DNA from: Rhodoferax ferrireducens
Lineage (GTDB): Bacteria; Pseudomonadota; Gammaproteobacteria; Burkholderiales; Burkholderiaceae_C
Assembly (NCBI RefSeq): GCF_003347515.1
Contig: NZ_QEII01000226.1
Span: 1 to 63,967 of the forward strand
Length of the DNA: 63,967 bases
Reading direction: 5' to 3'
Below the pieces are notes generated by a model. It worked only from the letters and a program-made list of their open reading frames with translations, was not told where the DNA came from and did no database searches. Made by a program: the position numbers and the translations under genes. How positions within the stretch are numbered: position 1 is the first letter of the stretch; every line of letters starts with the position of its first letter. Shown one piece after another: positions 1 through 9,807 of this stretch.

Positions 1-1
1 G

Positions 2-793
2 TCAAACCGGCGCGTAAGCACCTGTGCCTCCTGGCCAAGCCGTAAGCACCTCATACCCTGAAGGCGTTACAGCGACCATGTGTTCCCACTGGGCGGACAG
101 AGACCTGTCCTTTGTCACGACGGTCCAGCCGTCGGGCAATTGCCTGGTTTCGCGTTTGCCGGCGTTGAGCATCGGTTCGATGGTGAAAACCATCCCCGGT
201 TCCAGCGTGAGCCCTTGCCCGCGCTGCCCATAGTGCAGCACCTGCGGTTCATCGTGGTAGACCTGTCCAATACCGTGCCCGCAGTATTCGCGCACCACGC
301 TGAAATGCTCCCGCTGAGCGACCGACTGGATGGCATGGCCAATATCGCCCAGAGTCGCCCCAGGCTTGACCTGCTGGATTCCGGCCAGCAATGCTTCGTA
401 CGTCGTCTCTACCAGGCGCCGAGCCAAGGTACTGGGGGCCCCAACGAAGTACATGCGACTGGTGTCGCCGAACCAGCCATCCTTGATGACGGCGACATCG
501 ATGTTGATGATGTCGCCCTTCTTCAGAATTTTGTCGGGCGAGGGGATGCCGTGACAAACCACTTGGTTGACGGAGGTGAGGACGGTCTTCGGATACCCCT
601 GATACCCCACGTTGGCTGGAATGGCGCCCTGGACATTCACGATGTGGTCGTGGCAGATGCGGTCGAGCGTCTCCGTGCTCACCCCTGGCACCACGTGTGG
701 CTCGATCATGCTGAGAACCTCAGCGGCAAGCCTGGCGGCCCGCCGCTCCATCTCGAGGTCCTCGGCGGAATGGATGGGAACGTCGTGCGCCAT
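2..793 (-). CDS. map: Type I methionine aminopeptidase
   Basis: Removes the initiator methionine from nascent cytosolic proteins. The 263-residue product is a full-length type I enzyme. The dinuclear-metal ligands are visible as D99, D110, H173 (in YCGHGIG), E206 (FTIEP) and E237 (WEHM), with substrate-site H81. The start ATG overlaps the stop of the upstream ParD-like gene by one base (TGATG), so the two are almost certainly translationally coupled. A second, housekeeping map usually lies beside rpsB, so this copy is probably an accessory paralog; that copy is outside the window and I cannot check it. The stop codon lies at the very left edge, so the gene is complete. Function is very secure; a regulatory or toxin-antitoxin-like role for the pair is inference only. 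Confidence 0.97.
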   Translation of the reverse strand: MAHDVPIHSAEDLEMERRAARLAAEVLSMIEPHVVPGVSTETLDRICHDHIVNVQGAIPANVGYQGYPKTVLTSVNQVVCHGIPSPDKILKKGDIINIDVAVIKDGWFGDTSRMYFVGAPSTLARRLVETTYEALLAGIQQVKPGATLGDIGHAIQSVAQREHFSVVREYCGHGIGQVYHDEPQVLHYGQRGQGLTLEPGMVFTIEPMLNAGKRETRQLPDGWTVVTKDRSLSAQWEHMVAVTPSGYEVLTAWPGGTGAYAPV

Positions 794-1047
794 CAGTGTT
801 TTCCAGTCGAGGATGCGCTGGGCTTGCCAAGTTGGGCTGTGACAGCCACGCCGATGTCCAGCCCCCCCGCGAGTTCAGCCCGTATCAACAGTTGGCAGAT
901 TTCTCGGTGGTCCAACTCCGGGTGCATCTCGGTCAGCATGCCGACTCGCATCCAGTGCTCTGCCTGCGCATTGATAGATCTACTAAGGGCGCTCCCCGCC
1001 ACTCGCAGGTTCTCGTGCATCAAGTCTGAAATTTTTACAATACCCAT
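793..1047 (-). CDS. ParD-like antitoxin-family protein upstream of map
   Basis: A small 84-residue protein beginning MGIVKISDLMHENLR and containing the pattern SRSINAQAEHW, which matches the ParD-like family (Pfam ParD_like) whose members resemble ribbon-helix-helix antitoxins. I start it at the ATG at 1047, one codon inside a possible TTG, because AAAGG lies six bases upstream. No classical ParE toxin is adjacent; instead it is coupled to a methionine aminopeptidase, an arrangement I recall in other proteobacteria. A long palindrome lies directly upstream and could be its autoregulatory operator. DNA binding is inferred from family resemblance, not from a motif I can verify. Confidence 0.8.
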   Translation of the reverse strand: MGIVKISDLMHENLRVAGSALSRSINAQAEHWMRVGMLTEMHPELDHREICQLLIRAELAGGLDIGVAVTAQLGKPSASSTGKH

Positions 1048-1058
1048 CAACGACCTTT

Positions 1059-1093
1059 ATACGAAACGTATATGAATTATATGCGTTTCGTAT
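1059..1093. promoter_or_regulatory. 35-bp palindrome upstream of the ParD-like/map operon
   Basis: Perfect 10-base arms ATACGAAACG (1059-1068) and CGTTTCGTAT (1084-1093) flank an AT-rich centre in which symmetry continues imperfectly. It starts 11 bases upstream of the ParD-like start codon. The position and symmetry fit an operator for an autoregulated ribbon-helix-helix protein. The AT-rich centre may also hold the -10 element. Confidence 0.65.
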
Positions 1094-1432
1094 CGTCCGG
1101 CGTTATCCGGATAGATGAGCTCGATAAGGCCCTAAAGACCGCTTTGGGTCGAGACCTGCCAATGACAGAAGGTCGGCGCCCCGTCGCGCCCCAGTCTTTA
1201 CCGGTAATTCCCCTTCACCCGCAATCGCCGTCCGCACTCCCAAGCAATGCCACGCCATTCCGTGCAATTGTTGATTCAACCTCACCCCATTGAGAATGAT
1301 CAATCCCGAATGCAAGGCGCCGCCTAAACTGCCCGTGTGACTCCCACGCCGTGCTGACCCTGCACGGTGCTCACGTCGGATGCTGTGGCTTGGCGCCCGC
1401 ATCACTCCTTGCCGTGCAAAGGCAAATCGCAT
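1094..1432. other. Gene-poor spacer between the map operon and the ABC efflux operon
   Basis: About 340 bases separate the divergent units. A 73-codon open frame beginning at 1072 is not convincing. The one structural element I see is a short inverted repeat, CCGTGC and GCACGG at 1349-1367, about 65 bases before the ATPase start. It could be part of a promoter or leader of the efflux operon, but I find no clear -35/-10 pair. Confidence 0.4.
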
Positions 1433-2163
<731 letters not shown>

Positions 2164-2167
<4 letters not shown>

Positions 2168-4527
2168 AGGCCATCGACCGCAAGCTCTGGCGCGACCTGG
2201 GGCAGATGAAGAGCCAGGTGCTGGCCATCGCGCTGGTGGTGATGTGCGGCGTTGGCACCTACATCATGTTCCTCACCACGCTGGAGGCGCTGCGGGCGAC
2301 CCAGGCCAGTTATTACCGCGACTACCGTTTCGCCGAAGTGTTCGCCACGCTGAAGCGCGCGCCGGAGTCCTTGCGCCAGCGCGTGCAGGCGATGGCCGAG
2401 GTGGACCAGGTCGAGACACGGGTGATGGCGCTGGTGCGCCTGGACATGCCGAACTTCGCCGAACCAGTGACGGCGCAAATGGTGTCGGTGTCCGACAGTG
2501 GTATGCACGGCCTGAATGCGCTGCATCTGCGCGCCGGGCGGCTGCCGGCGCCGGGGCGGCCCGACGAGGTGGTGGTGAGCGCGCCGTTTGCGCAGGCGCA
2601 TGGACTGCAGCTGGGCGACCGCTTTCATGCCGTGCTCAACGGACGACGCCAGACGCTCACGCTGGTCGGCAGCGCGCTGTCGCCGGAGTTCATCCAGCAA
2701 TTGCGGCCCGGCTCGGCATTCCCCGACAACAAGCGTTTTGCCGTGATGTGGATGACGCGGCGTGCGCTCGGCCAGGCCTACGACATGCAAGGTGCGTTCA
2801 ACGATATGACGCTGAGTCTGCGCGCCGGTGCCGACAGTCAGGCCGTGATCGACCGTGTGGACGAGTTGCTCAAACCGTATGGCGGGCAAGGTGCCTACCT
2901 GCGCAAAGACCAGCGCTCGCACCGCTTTCTCAGTCAGGAGCTGCAGCAGCTCGGCACCCTGGCGAGTCTGTTCCCGGCCCTGTTCATGGGCATCGCCGCC
3001 TTTTTACTGAACGTGGTGATCGGTCGGCTGGTGACGATGCAGCGCGAGCAGGTGGCCACGCTCAAGGCCTTTGGCTACAGCAACCTCGCCGTGCTGTGGC
3101 ATTACCTGCGCATGGTCTCGGTGATCGTTGGGCTGGGCATCGTGAGTGGCACCGCGCTCGGGGTGTGGCTGGGCCACGCGCTGTCCGGCATCTACACGGC
3201 GTTCTACCACTTTCCGTATCTGAAGTTCAGCCTGCAGCCCGCCACGGTGCTGGAGGCTGCGGCGGCCAGCCTGCTGGCGGCCGGTGCCGGCACCGTGTTC
3301 GCGGTCTGGCGCGCCGCCAGTTTGCGCCCGGCGCAGGCCATGCGACCCGAGCCACCGCCGCGCTACCGCGAGAGCTGGGTGGAGCAACTGGGCCTCAAGC
3401 GCTGGCTGTCGCAGCCGACGCGCATGATCATTCGCCACATCCAGCGCCACGCGCTGAAATCCATGCTCACCGTGCTGGGCATCGCCATGGCCTGCGGCAT
3501 GATTCTGACCGGCCTGTTCCAGCGCGACACGGTGAGCTATATGCTGAACATCCAGTTCGGCATGGCGCAGCGCGAGGACCTCTCGGTGACCTTCACCGAC
3601 CCCACCGCCTACCGCGTCCGCTTCGACCTGCTCGGCCTGCCGGGGGTGCAGCACGTCGAGGTGTTCCGGGCCGTGCCGGTGCGGCTGCGCCACGGCCATC
3701 GCAGCTACCGCACCGGCATTCGCGGCGTCGAGCCGGGCGGCGATATCGGGCGGCTGCTGGACGCCGACTTGCGCCCCGTGGCCTTGCCGTCCGAAGGCCT
3801 CTTGCTCACCGACTTTCTGGCCCAACTTCTGGACGTGCGCGTCGGCGACCGCGTGACGGTGGAAGTGCTGGAAGGCAGCCGGCCGGTGCGCGAGGCGACC
3901 GTGGTCGGGCTGGTGCGGGAGTATCTGGGTGTGTCGGGTTATATGAGTCTGGCGGCCCTGAACCACTTCATGCAGGAAGGCCCGACGCTGTCGGGCGCCT
4001 ACCTCAGCATCGACAGCGCGCAGCTGCAGGCGCTGTTCACCCGCTTCAAGGGCATGCCGCGCGTCGCCGGGGTGGCCGAGCGCGTGCAGGAGATCCGCAA
4101 TTTCAACCGCGTGATGCAGGAGACCATGCTGTTCTTCACCTATGTGGCCACGGTGTTTGCCGTCATCATCGCCTTTGGCGTGATCTACAACAGCGCCCGC
4201 ATTGCGCTGACCGAGCGCGGGCGCGAACTGGCCAGCCTGCGGGTGCTGGGCTTTACCCGCACCGAGATCGCCTACATCCTGCTTGGCGAACTGGGTCTGC
4301 TGACCCTGATCGCGATTCCGCTCGGCCTGCGGCTGGGGGAATGGATGTGCTACTACATCGCGCACACCATGCAAAACGACCTGTTTCGCGTGCCGGTGGT
4401 GCTGGTGCCGCAAACCTATGCGTTTGCGGCGGCCGTGGTGCTGGTCGCCGCCGTGCTGTCGGGCCTGGCGGTGCGCCGCCGGCTCGATCAACTGGACCTG
4501 ATTGCCGTCCTGAAGGCGGCGGAGTGA
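2164..4527 (+). CDS. Two-module FtsX-type ABC transporter permease
   Basis: A 787-residue inner-membrane protein with two FtsX-like modules. The first has an N-terminal membrane helix ([18 protein letters not shown]), a large extracytoplasmic domain and a three-helix block around residues 270-390. The second begins near residue 430 ([19 protein letters not shown]) and repeats the plan, ending with helices near the C terminus. The GTG start overlaps the ATPase stop by four bases, so it is translated with it. With the HlyD-type adaptor it forms a tripartite-style efflux operon. No outer-membrane channel gene is adjacent. The substrate cannot be read from the sequence. Confidence 0.9.
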
Positions 4528-4531
4528 GCTT

Positions 4532-5728
4532 ATGAAAATCAACGTGCCTTGGCGTCGCCGCATCGTGCTGACGCTGCTCGCCCTCCTCGTCGGCTGGGGC
4601 CTGTTTCAGGGCTTTCGCCCGCAGCCGGTCGAGGTTGATCTCGGCACGGCGCAGCGCGCGCCGTTGCGGGTCACCATCGAACAGGAGGGGCGCACGCGGG
4701 TGCTGGACCGTTACGTGGTGGCGGCGCCGGTCAATGGCTACGCCCGGCGCATTCCGTTGGATGTCGGCCACGCCGTCGAGCGCGGCGCCACGCTGGTGGA
4801 ACTGGAGCCGATGCGCGCCGAGGTGCTGGACGCGCGCCGCCGCGCCGAGGCACAGGCGCACATTGCCGCCGCCGCCGCCAGCGTCAGCGCCAGCGAGCAG
4901 CGTGTCAACGCCGCCACCAGCAATGCCACGCTGGCGCAACGAGAACTGGTGCGCGTGCGCGAGTTGCGCCCGGCCGGTTTTGTCGCCGCCACCGCCGAAG
5001 ACCGCGCCGCCAGCGAGGCCGAGCGCACGGCGGCGGAACTGCGCTCGGCGCAGTTTGCCGTGGCCACCGCGCGCCACGAGCTCGAAGCCGCCCGCACCAC
5101 CCTGAAATACGCCGCCAGCGGCAGCAGCACAGAACTGGTGACGGTGCGCGCCCCGGTGGCCGGGCGCGTGCTCAAGATCCCGCACAAGAGCGAAGGCACG
5201 GTGGCCACCGGCCAGCCGCTGATCGAGATCGGCGACCCGCGTGCGCTGGAGGTTGAGGTGGACGTGCTGTCCGCCGACGCCGTGCGGCTGCATCCCGGCA
5301 CCCGCGTCACGTTCGAGCGCTGGGGCGGCGAGGGCGCGCTGGAAGGCGTGGTGCGCGTGATCGAGCCGACCGGCTTCACCAAGGTCTCGGCCCTGGGCGT
5401 AGAAGAACAACGCGTCTGGGTCATCGTCGTCTTCACCTCGGCGCCTACCCAATGGCAGCGCCTAGGCGACGGCTACCGCGTCGAGGCCAGCTTCATTTTG
5501 TGGGAAGAAAATGATGTGCTGCAAATCCCCGCCAGTGCCTTGTTCCGCGATGGTGAGGGCTGGGCCGCCTTTGTTGTTGAAGAGGGCAAGGCCGTCAAGC
5601 GCCGCGTGGAAATCGGCCAGCGCAATGGCCTGAGCACGCAGCTTGTATCGGGCATCAAGGCGGGTGAACCGGTGATCGTTCATCCCGATGACCGGGTACG
5701 CGAGGGGGTACGCGTGGCGGCAAGGTAA
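4532..5728 (+). CDS. HlyD-family periplasmic adaptor (membrane fusion) protein
   Basis: A 398-residue adaptor that would link the inner-membrane ABC complex to an outer-membrane channel. It has one N-terminal membrane anchor (IVLTLLALLVGWGLF, about 11-25), a biotinyl-lipoyl-like half (RYVVAAPVNGYARRI), an alanine-rich coiled coil at about 95-190, the second lipoyl half (VTVRAPVAGRVLKI, about 206-219) and a beta-barrel C-terminal region. It begins four bases after the permease stop and ends the operon. The coiled coil is short, as in adaptors that work with MacB-like transporters. Confidence 0.92.
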   Translation: MKINVPWRRRIVLTLLALLVGWGLFQGFRPQPVEVDLGTAQRAPLRVTIEQEGRTRVLDRYVVAAPVNGYARRIPLDVGHAVERGATLVELEPMRAEVLDARRRAEAQAHIAAAAASVSASEQRVNAATSNATLAQRELVRVRELRPAGFVAATAEDRAASEAERTAAELRSAQFAVATARHELEAARTTLKYAASGSSTELVTVRAPVAGRVLKIPHKSEGTVATGQPLIEIGDPRALEVEVDVLSADAVRLHPGTRVTFERWGGEGALEGVVRVIEPTGFTKVSALGVEEQRVWVIVVFTSAPTQWQRLGDGYRVEASFILWEENDVLQIPASALFRDGEGWAAFVVEEGKAVKRRVEIGQRNGLSTQLVSGIKAGEPVIVHPDDRVREGVRVAAR

Positions 5729-5742
5729 CGGCTGGCTGGCGC

Positions 5743-6480
5743 CTACACCAACGGACGTTGCGGCGGACGGCCATCGCCATACAGGTCCGCCAGTCGCGCA
5801 AGGGCCTTGACGTCACGCATATGCAGCCGCCCATCGACGATCTGGTGCAGGCCGCGCCGTTCCAGCTTGCGCAGGGTCTTGTTCGTATGCACGAGCGATA
5901 AACCCAGGCCGTCCGCCACATGCTGTTGTGTCAGCGGGAACGGAACACCACCAGCACCCGCATCTGTCTGAAGTGCTGCTGCTCGTTTAAAAAGAAGGAT
6001 CAGAAGCGTGGCGATACGCTCCTCGGCGCTTCGCCGACCAACCGACAGCAGCGTGTCGTCGACCAGAGACTCCTCGTGCGCAGTAAGCCAGGTGATGTTG
6101 AACCCCATGGTGGGGGACCGGCGGTGCAGCTCCCACAAGGCATCACGCTGAAAGACGCAGAAGACCGCATCCGTCAGCGTCACCACGCCGTGCGCGGCGG
6201 CGTCACCCATCTTTTGCTGCACGCCAATGAAGTCGCCCGGGAGTAAAAAATTCAGGATCTGGCGTCTGCCATCGCTCAAGGTCTTGAGACGAAAAGCCCA
6301 GCCATCAATCAAGGTGTAGAGGGGGGCATCGGTCTGGCCCTCGCGAATCAGTGTTTCACCCGGCTTGAGCGTGACCTCACGCCGTTTCAGGGACTGCATC
6401 AAATCATTCTCTTCAGGGCTGTGCGCAAGAAACAGCGGGGATTTCTTGAGGGGGCACAGGCTGCACGGAGTTTCGGCCAT
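5743..6480 (-). CDS. Crp/Fnr-family transcriptional regulator with a CxxC N terminus
   Basis: A cytoplasmic regulator with an N-terminal cyclic-nucleotide-binding-like beta-roll (PGETLIREGQ to LPGDFIG) and a C-terminal winged helix (LTQQHVADGLGLS). I choose the ATG at 6480, just before the conserved PCSLCPL; the frame also permits a GTG at 6513. It carries Cys-x2-Cys near the N terminus and a third cysteine (VFCVF) where FNR has its fourth cluster ligand, but no cysteine at the remaining FNR position, so an oxygen-sensing Fe-S cluster is uncertain. It is convergent with the ABC efflux operon, which it might or might not control. Confidence 0.9.
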   Translation of the reverse strand: MAETPCSLCPLKKSPLFLAHSPEENDLMQSLKRREVTLKPGETLIREGQTDAPLYTLIDGWAFRLKTLSDGRRQILNFLLPGDFIGVQQKMGDAAAHGVVTLTDAVFCVFQRDALWELHRRSPTMGFNITWLTAHEESLVDDTLLSVGRRSAEERIATLLILLFKRAAALQTDAGAGGVPFPLTQQHVADGLGLSLVHTNKTLRKLERRGLHQIVDGRLHMRDVKALARLADLYGDGRPPQRPLV

Positions 6481-6519
6481 GGCATCACTTTCTATGTCGG
6501 GATTGGCGTTCACTTAAAC

Positions 6520-6533
6520 GTGTCTTTTGACAC
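6520..6533. promoter_or_regulatory. Palindrome upstream of the Crp/Fnr gene
   Basis: GTGTC-TTTT-GACAC is a perfect inverted repeat 40 bases upstream of the preferred start. Crp/Fnr proteins bind dyads of similar size (for example TTGAT-N4-ATCAA for FNR), so this may be an autoregulatory or target site. The half-site does not match the FNR or CRP consensus. Confidence 0.4.
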
Positions 6534-6750
6534 AGCGGCGCGGCGCGCGAACGGCTACATTACGGCTGCAATCTGGCAAGGCCAGGTTTATTGCGTTACG
6601 CCAATATTCATTTTTTTGGACAACACAAGCGCGCAGCAGACTGCTTACAGCTTAAAACAAGCGCGATAAAAATTCTGTACGCTGGCCAACATATAACCCG
6701 ATTCAGAGAATATTAAACATGAGAGCGAACCCAAGTGTTCCGTCAAGAGA

Positions 6751-7131
6751 GTGGTTGTCATAACAGCTGAAAGTGGCGATCGTGAAAACGACACAGCGTT
6801 GAGTCCATCCCGAGTGGCACTGGAACGGCTGTTTCGACATATCAATGGCCACGTTATTGCGTTCGACACCAGTGACACCCGGGACCGCCCCGACGATGGC
6901 GCGGGGACGCGTGAAGTCCAAGCCGCCAACCGACTTCAATGCCTACTCGATTCGATGCAACCGCCCATCGTTGTGTGTGCTGGCATTTCTGCCTACAACC
7001 TGGTGCAGGGATTGTCTCTACCTTGGCAGCCAACCGTCATGGCAGCTCAGCACACGATCACCTGGAGTTCGGATTACGAACGGACGCTCGCTGGGCAAAT
7101 CAATCGCGTGCTATCAACCAAGGCCACGTGA
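6751..7131 (+). CDS. Hypothetical protein, doubtful
   Basis: A 126-codon frame with a GTG start in an otherwise empty 770-base gap. The ribosome-binding site (AAGAGA) is weak. The product has no signal peptide or membrane helix and I do not recognise a family; the middle (RLQCLLDSMQPPIVVCAGISAYNLVQ) looks protein-like. It could be a real small gene or a decayed one. The flanking sequence 6534-6750 holds no other feature I can name. Confidence 0.3.
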   Translation: MVVITAESGDRENDTALSPSRVALERLFRHINGHVIAFDTSDTRDRPDDGAGTREVQAANRLQCLLDSMQPPIVVCAGISAYNLVQGLSLPWQPTVMAAQHTITWSSDYERTLAGQINRVLSTKAT

Positions 7132-7251
7132 TCACGGCGTCACGAATCAGCTGAAGTCACCGTGTGCCAACGCACGGTGAATCCGCAAAGTCTGGACTAG
7201 ACTGGTGCTCATTCATGCCGACACTCCCTGCTCCGACGGAGCCCGCAAGAC

Positions 7252-8301
7252 ATGGTAAAACGCACCGCAACAACCTTATGGACCCGCTCAATGCGGCGCA
7301 CGCTGACCGCCATGACGCGCACGGCGATGCGCGCCGGCACCCAGGCCGTGAAACAGGCGCTGCGGGCGCAACCGGGCTTGCCCAAGGCAAAGGCTAAAAC
7401 CAAATCCAGATCCACGCCTGCGAAACCAGCATCAGCGGCGCACTGGCGCACCGACCTCGCCGTCGGCCCGGCCGGTGCGCGGCGTTATCACCTGTACAAA
7501 CCACCGGGTTTGCGACGCACCGAGCGCCTGCCGCTGCTGGTCATGCTGCACGGCTGCGGGCAGGATGCGCACGCGCTGGCCGCGATCAGCCGGATGAACC
7601 AGATCGCTTTGCGGCACCGCTTTCTGGTGCTGTACCCGGAGCAGGACCGGCTTGCGAATATGCAGGGCTGCTGGAACTGGTATGACACGCGCTCGGGCCG
7701 GGCCCAGGGCGAGGCCGACGTCATCCAGGCGGCAATTGACCAGGTTTGCCTGGCGCAGCCGGTGGACCCGAAGCGCGTTGCCCTGGCCGGCCTCTCGGCT
7801 GGCGCCGGCATGGCCGCCCTGCTGGCGACCCGCCATCCGGAGCGCTTTCGGGCGGTCGCCATGCATTCGGGCATTGCACCGGGCGTCGCGCAATCGTCGG
7901 TGACCGCGCTGCGTGCCATGCGCGGGCACCGGATGACGGGCGTGCCACTCGCGCCGCTGGCAGCCGGCGTGCATTTGCCCGCGCTGCTGGTGATTCAGGG
8001 CAGCGCCGACCACTTGGTGGCTCCCGCCAACGGCGCCGAGGCGGCACGCTTGTGGGCGGCGCGGGAAGGCGCGCAAGCGGGTGGACCGCGCACCGTGCAG
8101 CGCGGCGCGCGCTATTCCGCGATGATCACCGATTTCAAGACCCGTGGCCGCCTCGTCGCCGCCCTGTGCACGGTCACCGGGCTGGGCCACGCGTGGAGCG
8201 GCGGTGCGCCCAGCTGGACCTACAGCGACCCGAAAGGGCCGGACGCATCGCGCATGATCTGGGCCTTCGTGGCCAAGCAGTTCGCAAGCGTCCGGGATTA
8301 A
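7252..8301 (+). CDS. PHB-depolymerase-family esterase
   Basis: A 349-residue alpha/beta hydrolase of the Esterase_PHB family, which cleaves polyhydroxyalkanoate, feruloyl or similar esters. The oxyanion-hole motif HGCGQD is at 100-105, the lipase box GLSAG at 180-184 with nucleophile S182, a probable acid at VIQGSADHLV and the catalytic His in GLGHAWSGG near the C terminus. The N terminus is rich in Arg, Lys and Ala rather than a clean signal peptide, so secretion is uncertain. It stands alone. The real substrate cannot be assigned. Confidence 0.9.
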   Translation: MVKRTATTLWTRSMRRTLTAMTRTAMRAGTQAVKQALRAQPGLPKAKAKTKSRSTPAKPASAAHWRTDLAVGPAGARRYHLYKPPGLRRTERLPLLVMLHGCGQDAHALAAISRMNQIALRHRFLVLYPEQDRLANMQGCWNWYDTRSGRAQGEADVIQAAIDQVCLAQPVDPKRVALAGLSAGAGMAALLATRHPERFRAVAMHSGIAPGVAQSSVTALRAMRGHRMTGVPLAPLAAGVHLPALLVIQGSADHLVAPANGAEAARLWAAREGAQAGGPRTVQRGARYSAMITDFKTRGRLVAALCTVTGLGHAWSGGAPSWTYSDPKGPDASRMIWAFVAKQFASVRD

Positions 8302-8320
8302 CGCTTCTGCGTGAATCATT

Positions 8321-8386
8321 TATATGAAATATGACGCTAGCCCTCGTCCTATATGCGCAGATAGCTATCGTTTTAATAGCATTCGT
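8321..8386 (+). repeat. Comamonadaceae-type dispersed repeat, copy 1
   Basis: Contains CTAGCCCTCGTCC, ATATGCGCAG, TAGCTAT and TTTTAATAGC in order. It matches the other four copies in the window in layout. It lies between the esterase and the halogenase-like gene, in the leader of the pigment region. Confidence 0.7.
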
Positions 8387-8457
8387 TTCACTGACTTTCA
8401 AGCGTCATATCCGGCGAAATCGATACGATAAAATTGCCCAAAGGGGCTCAATAGCAC

Positions 8458-9807
8458 ATGGACATCAGTAGTAACACAACGGCCCCCGTCACCGGACCCT
8501 CGGAATGCGATGTTCTGGTCATCGGCGGCGGACCCGCAGGGGCCACGGCGGCGACCTTGTTGGCACAACGCGGCTATCAGGTCACCTTGCTGGAAAAAGC
8601 CCATCACCCGCGCTTTCACATCGGCGAATCGCTGTTGCCGGCCAATTTGCCGCTGCTGGAGAAGCTGGGCGTGGCCGACGCGGTCAAGGCCATCGGCATG
8701 GAGAAGTGGGGCGCGCAATTTGTCTCTCCCTGGCATGAACACGAGCAGACAGTCGAGTTCGCCGATGCCTGGGACAAATCCATGCCCATGTCCTACCAGG
8801 TGCGCCGTTCCGAATTTGACGAAATCCTCATTCGCAACGCGGCGAAGAACAATGCGAAGGTCCTGGAGGGCTGCCAGGTCAAGGACGTGGTGTTCCTGCC
8901 GGACTCTAAAGGCGCCCTGGTGCAGGCGCAGCATGATGACGGGCGAATGGAATCCTGGAACACGCGCTTTGTGCTCGACGCGTCCGGGCGCGATACCTTT
9001 TTGGGCAATCGCCTGAAGATCAAACAGCGCAACAAGAAACACAACAGCACCGCCCTTTTTGCGCATTTTTCCGGCGCGAAGCGTAATCCCGGAAAGAATG
9101 CCGGCGATATCACGATCTTCTGGTTCGACCACGGCTGGTTTTGGTTTATTCCCCTGGCCGATGGCTTAACCAGCGTCGGCGCCGTGACCTGGCCTTATTA
9201 CCTGAAAACGCGCGGGCAAAAACCACTGAATGAGTTTCTGCAAGAGACCATCGCCCTGTGCCCGAAGCTGGCACTGCGCCTGGCCGGCGCGCAGATTCAG
9301 TCCGAGGTCGAGGCAACCGGCAATTTTTCCTACCTCTGCGACCGCACCCATGGCGACAACTACCTGTTGCTGGGGGATGCTTTTGCGTTCATCGATCCGG
9401 TTTTTTCATCCGGCGTGATGCTGGCCATGCAAAACGCTTTTGATGCCGCCGATACGGTGGACACCTGCCTGCGCCAGCCCGAGCAGACTGCCGCCGCCTT
9501 GAACAAGTTTGATCAGCGCCTGCGCCACGGGCCGAAAGTTTTTTCCTGGTTCATCTACCGTGTGACCAACCCCACCATGCGCGAAATGTTCATGAACCCG
9601 GGCAATCCGTTTCGCGTCAAGGAAGCCTTGCTGTCGGTGCTGGCGGGCGACGTTTTTGGTAGCACGCCGACGGCGCGCTCCATCGTCATGTTCAAGGTCA
9701 TTTATTACCTCGGCTCGCTCTTTAACGTCAAGCGCACTTATCAGGCCTGGAAAATGCGCCGGTGCAATATCCGGCCTGCCGATGACGTGGTGGCGACGGT
9801 GCCTTGA
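8458..9807 (+). CDS. Flavin-dependent halogenase-like oxidoreductase of the aryl polyene cluster
   Basis: A 449-residue FAD enzyme. It has the dinucleotide-binding motif GGGPAG (23-28), the halogenase-like stretch HPRFHIGESLLP (50-61), a lysine in EKWGAQF (K83) where phenol/pyrrole halogenases carry their catalytic Lys, the diagnostic WxWxIP motif (WFWFIP, 227-232) and a second FAD motif GDAFAFIDPVFSSG. The presence of both halogenase motifs favours a halogenase over a plain reductase. It is the first gene of the rightward arm and its stop overlaps the chorismatase ATG (TGATG). Xanthomonadins are brominated aryl polyenes, so ring or chain halogenation is the likely job; no flavin reductase gene is nearby. 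A non-halogenating monooxygenase or reductase remains possible. Confidence 0.85.
   Translation: MDISSNTTAPVTGPSECDVLVIGGGPAGATAATLLAQRGYQVTLLEKAHHPRFHIGESLLPANLPLLEKLGVADAVKAIGMEKWGAQFVSPWHEHEQTVEFADAWDKSMPMSYQVRRSEFDEILIRNAAKNNAKVLEGCQVKDVVFLPDSKGALVQAQHDDGRMESWNTRFVLDASGRDTFLGNRLKIKQRNKKHNSTALFAHFSGAKRNPGKNAGDITIFWFDHGWFWFIPLADGLTSVGAVTWPYYLKTRGQKPLNEFLQETIALCPKLALRLAGAQIQSEVEATGNFSYLCDRTHGDNYLLLGDAFAFIDPVFSSGVMLAMQNAFDAADTVDTCLRQPEQTAAALNKFDQRLRHGPKVFSWFIYRVTNPTMREMFMNPGNPFRVKEALLSVLAGDVFGSTPTARSIVMFKVIYYLGSLFNVKRTYQAWKMRRCNIRPADDVVATVP

Noticed and set aside
1072..1293. 73-codon plus-strand frame starting inside the palindrome
   Set aside because: No ribosome-binding site, Pro/Ser-rich composition without family resemblance, and its start lies in the probable operator.
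8458..9807. Alternative reading of the FAD enzyme as geranylgeranyl reductase
   Set aside because: The WxWxIP motif and GESLLP stretch, with the chorismatase next door, favour the halogenase family.
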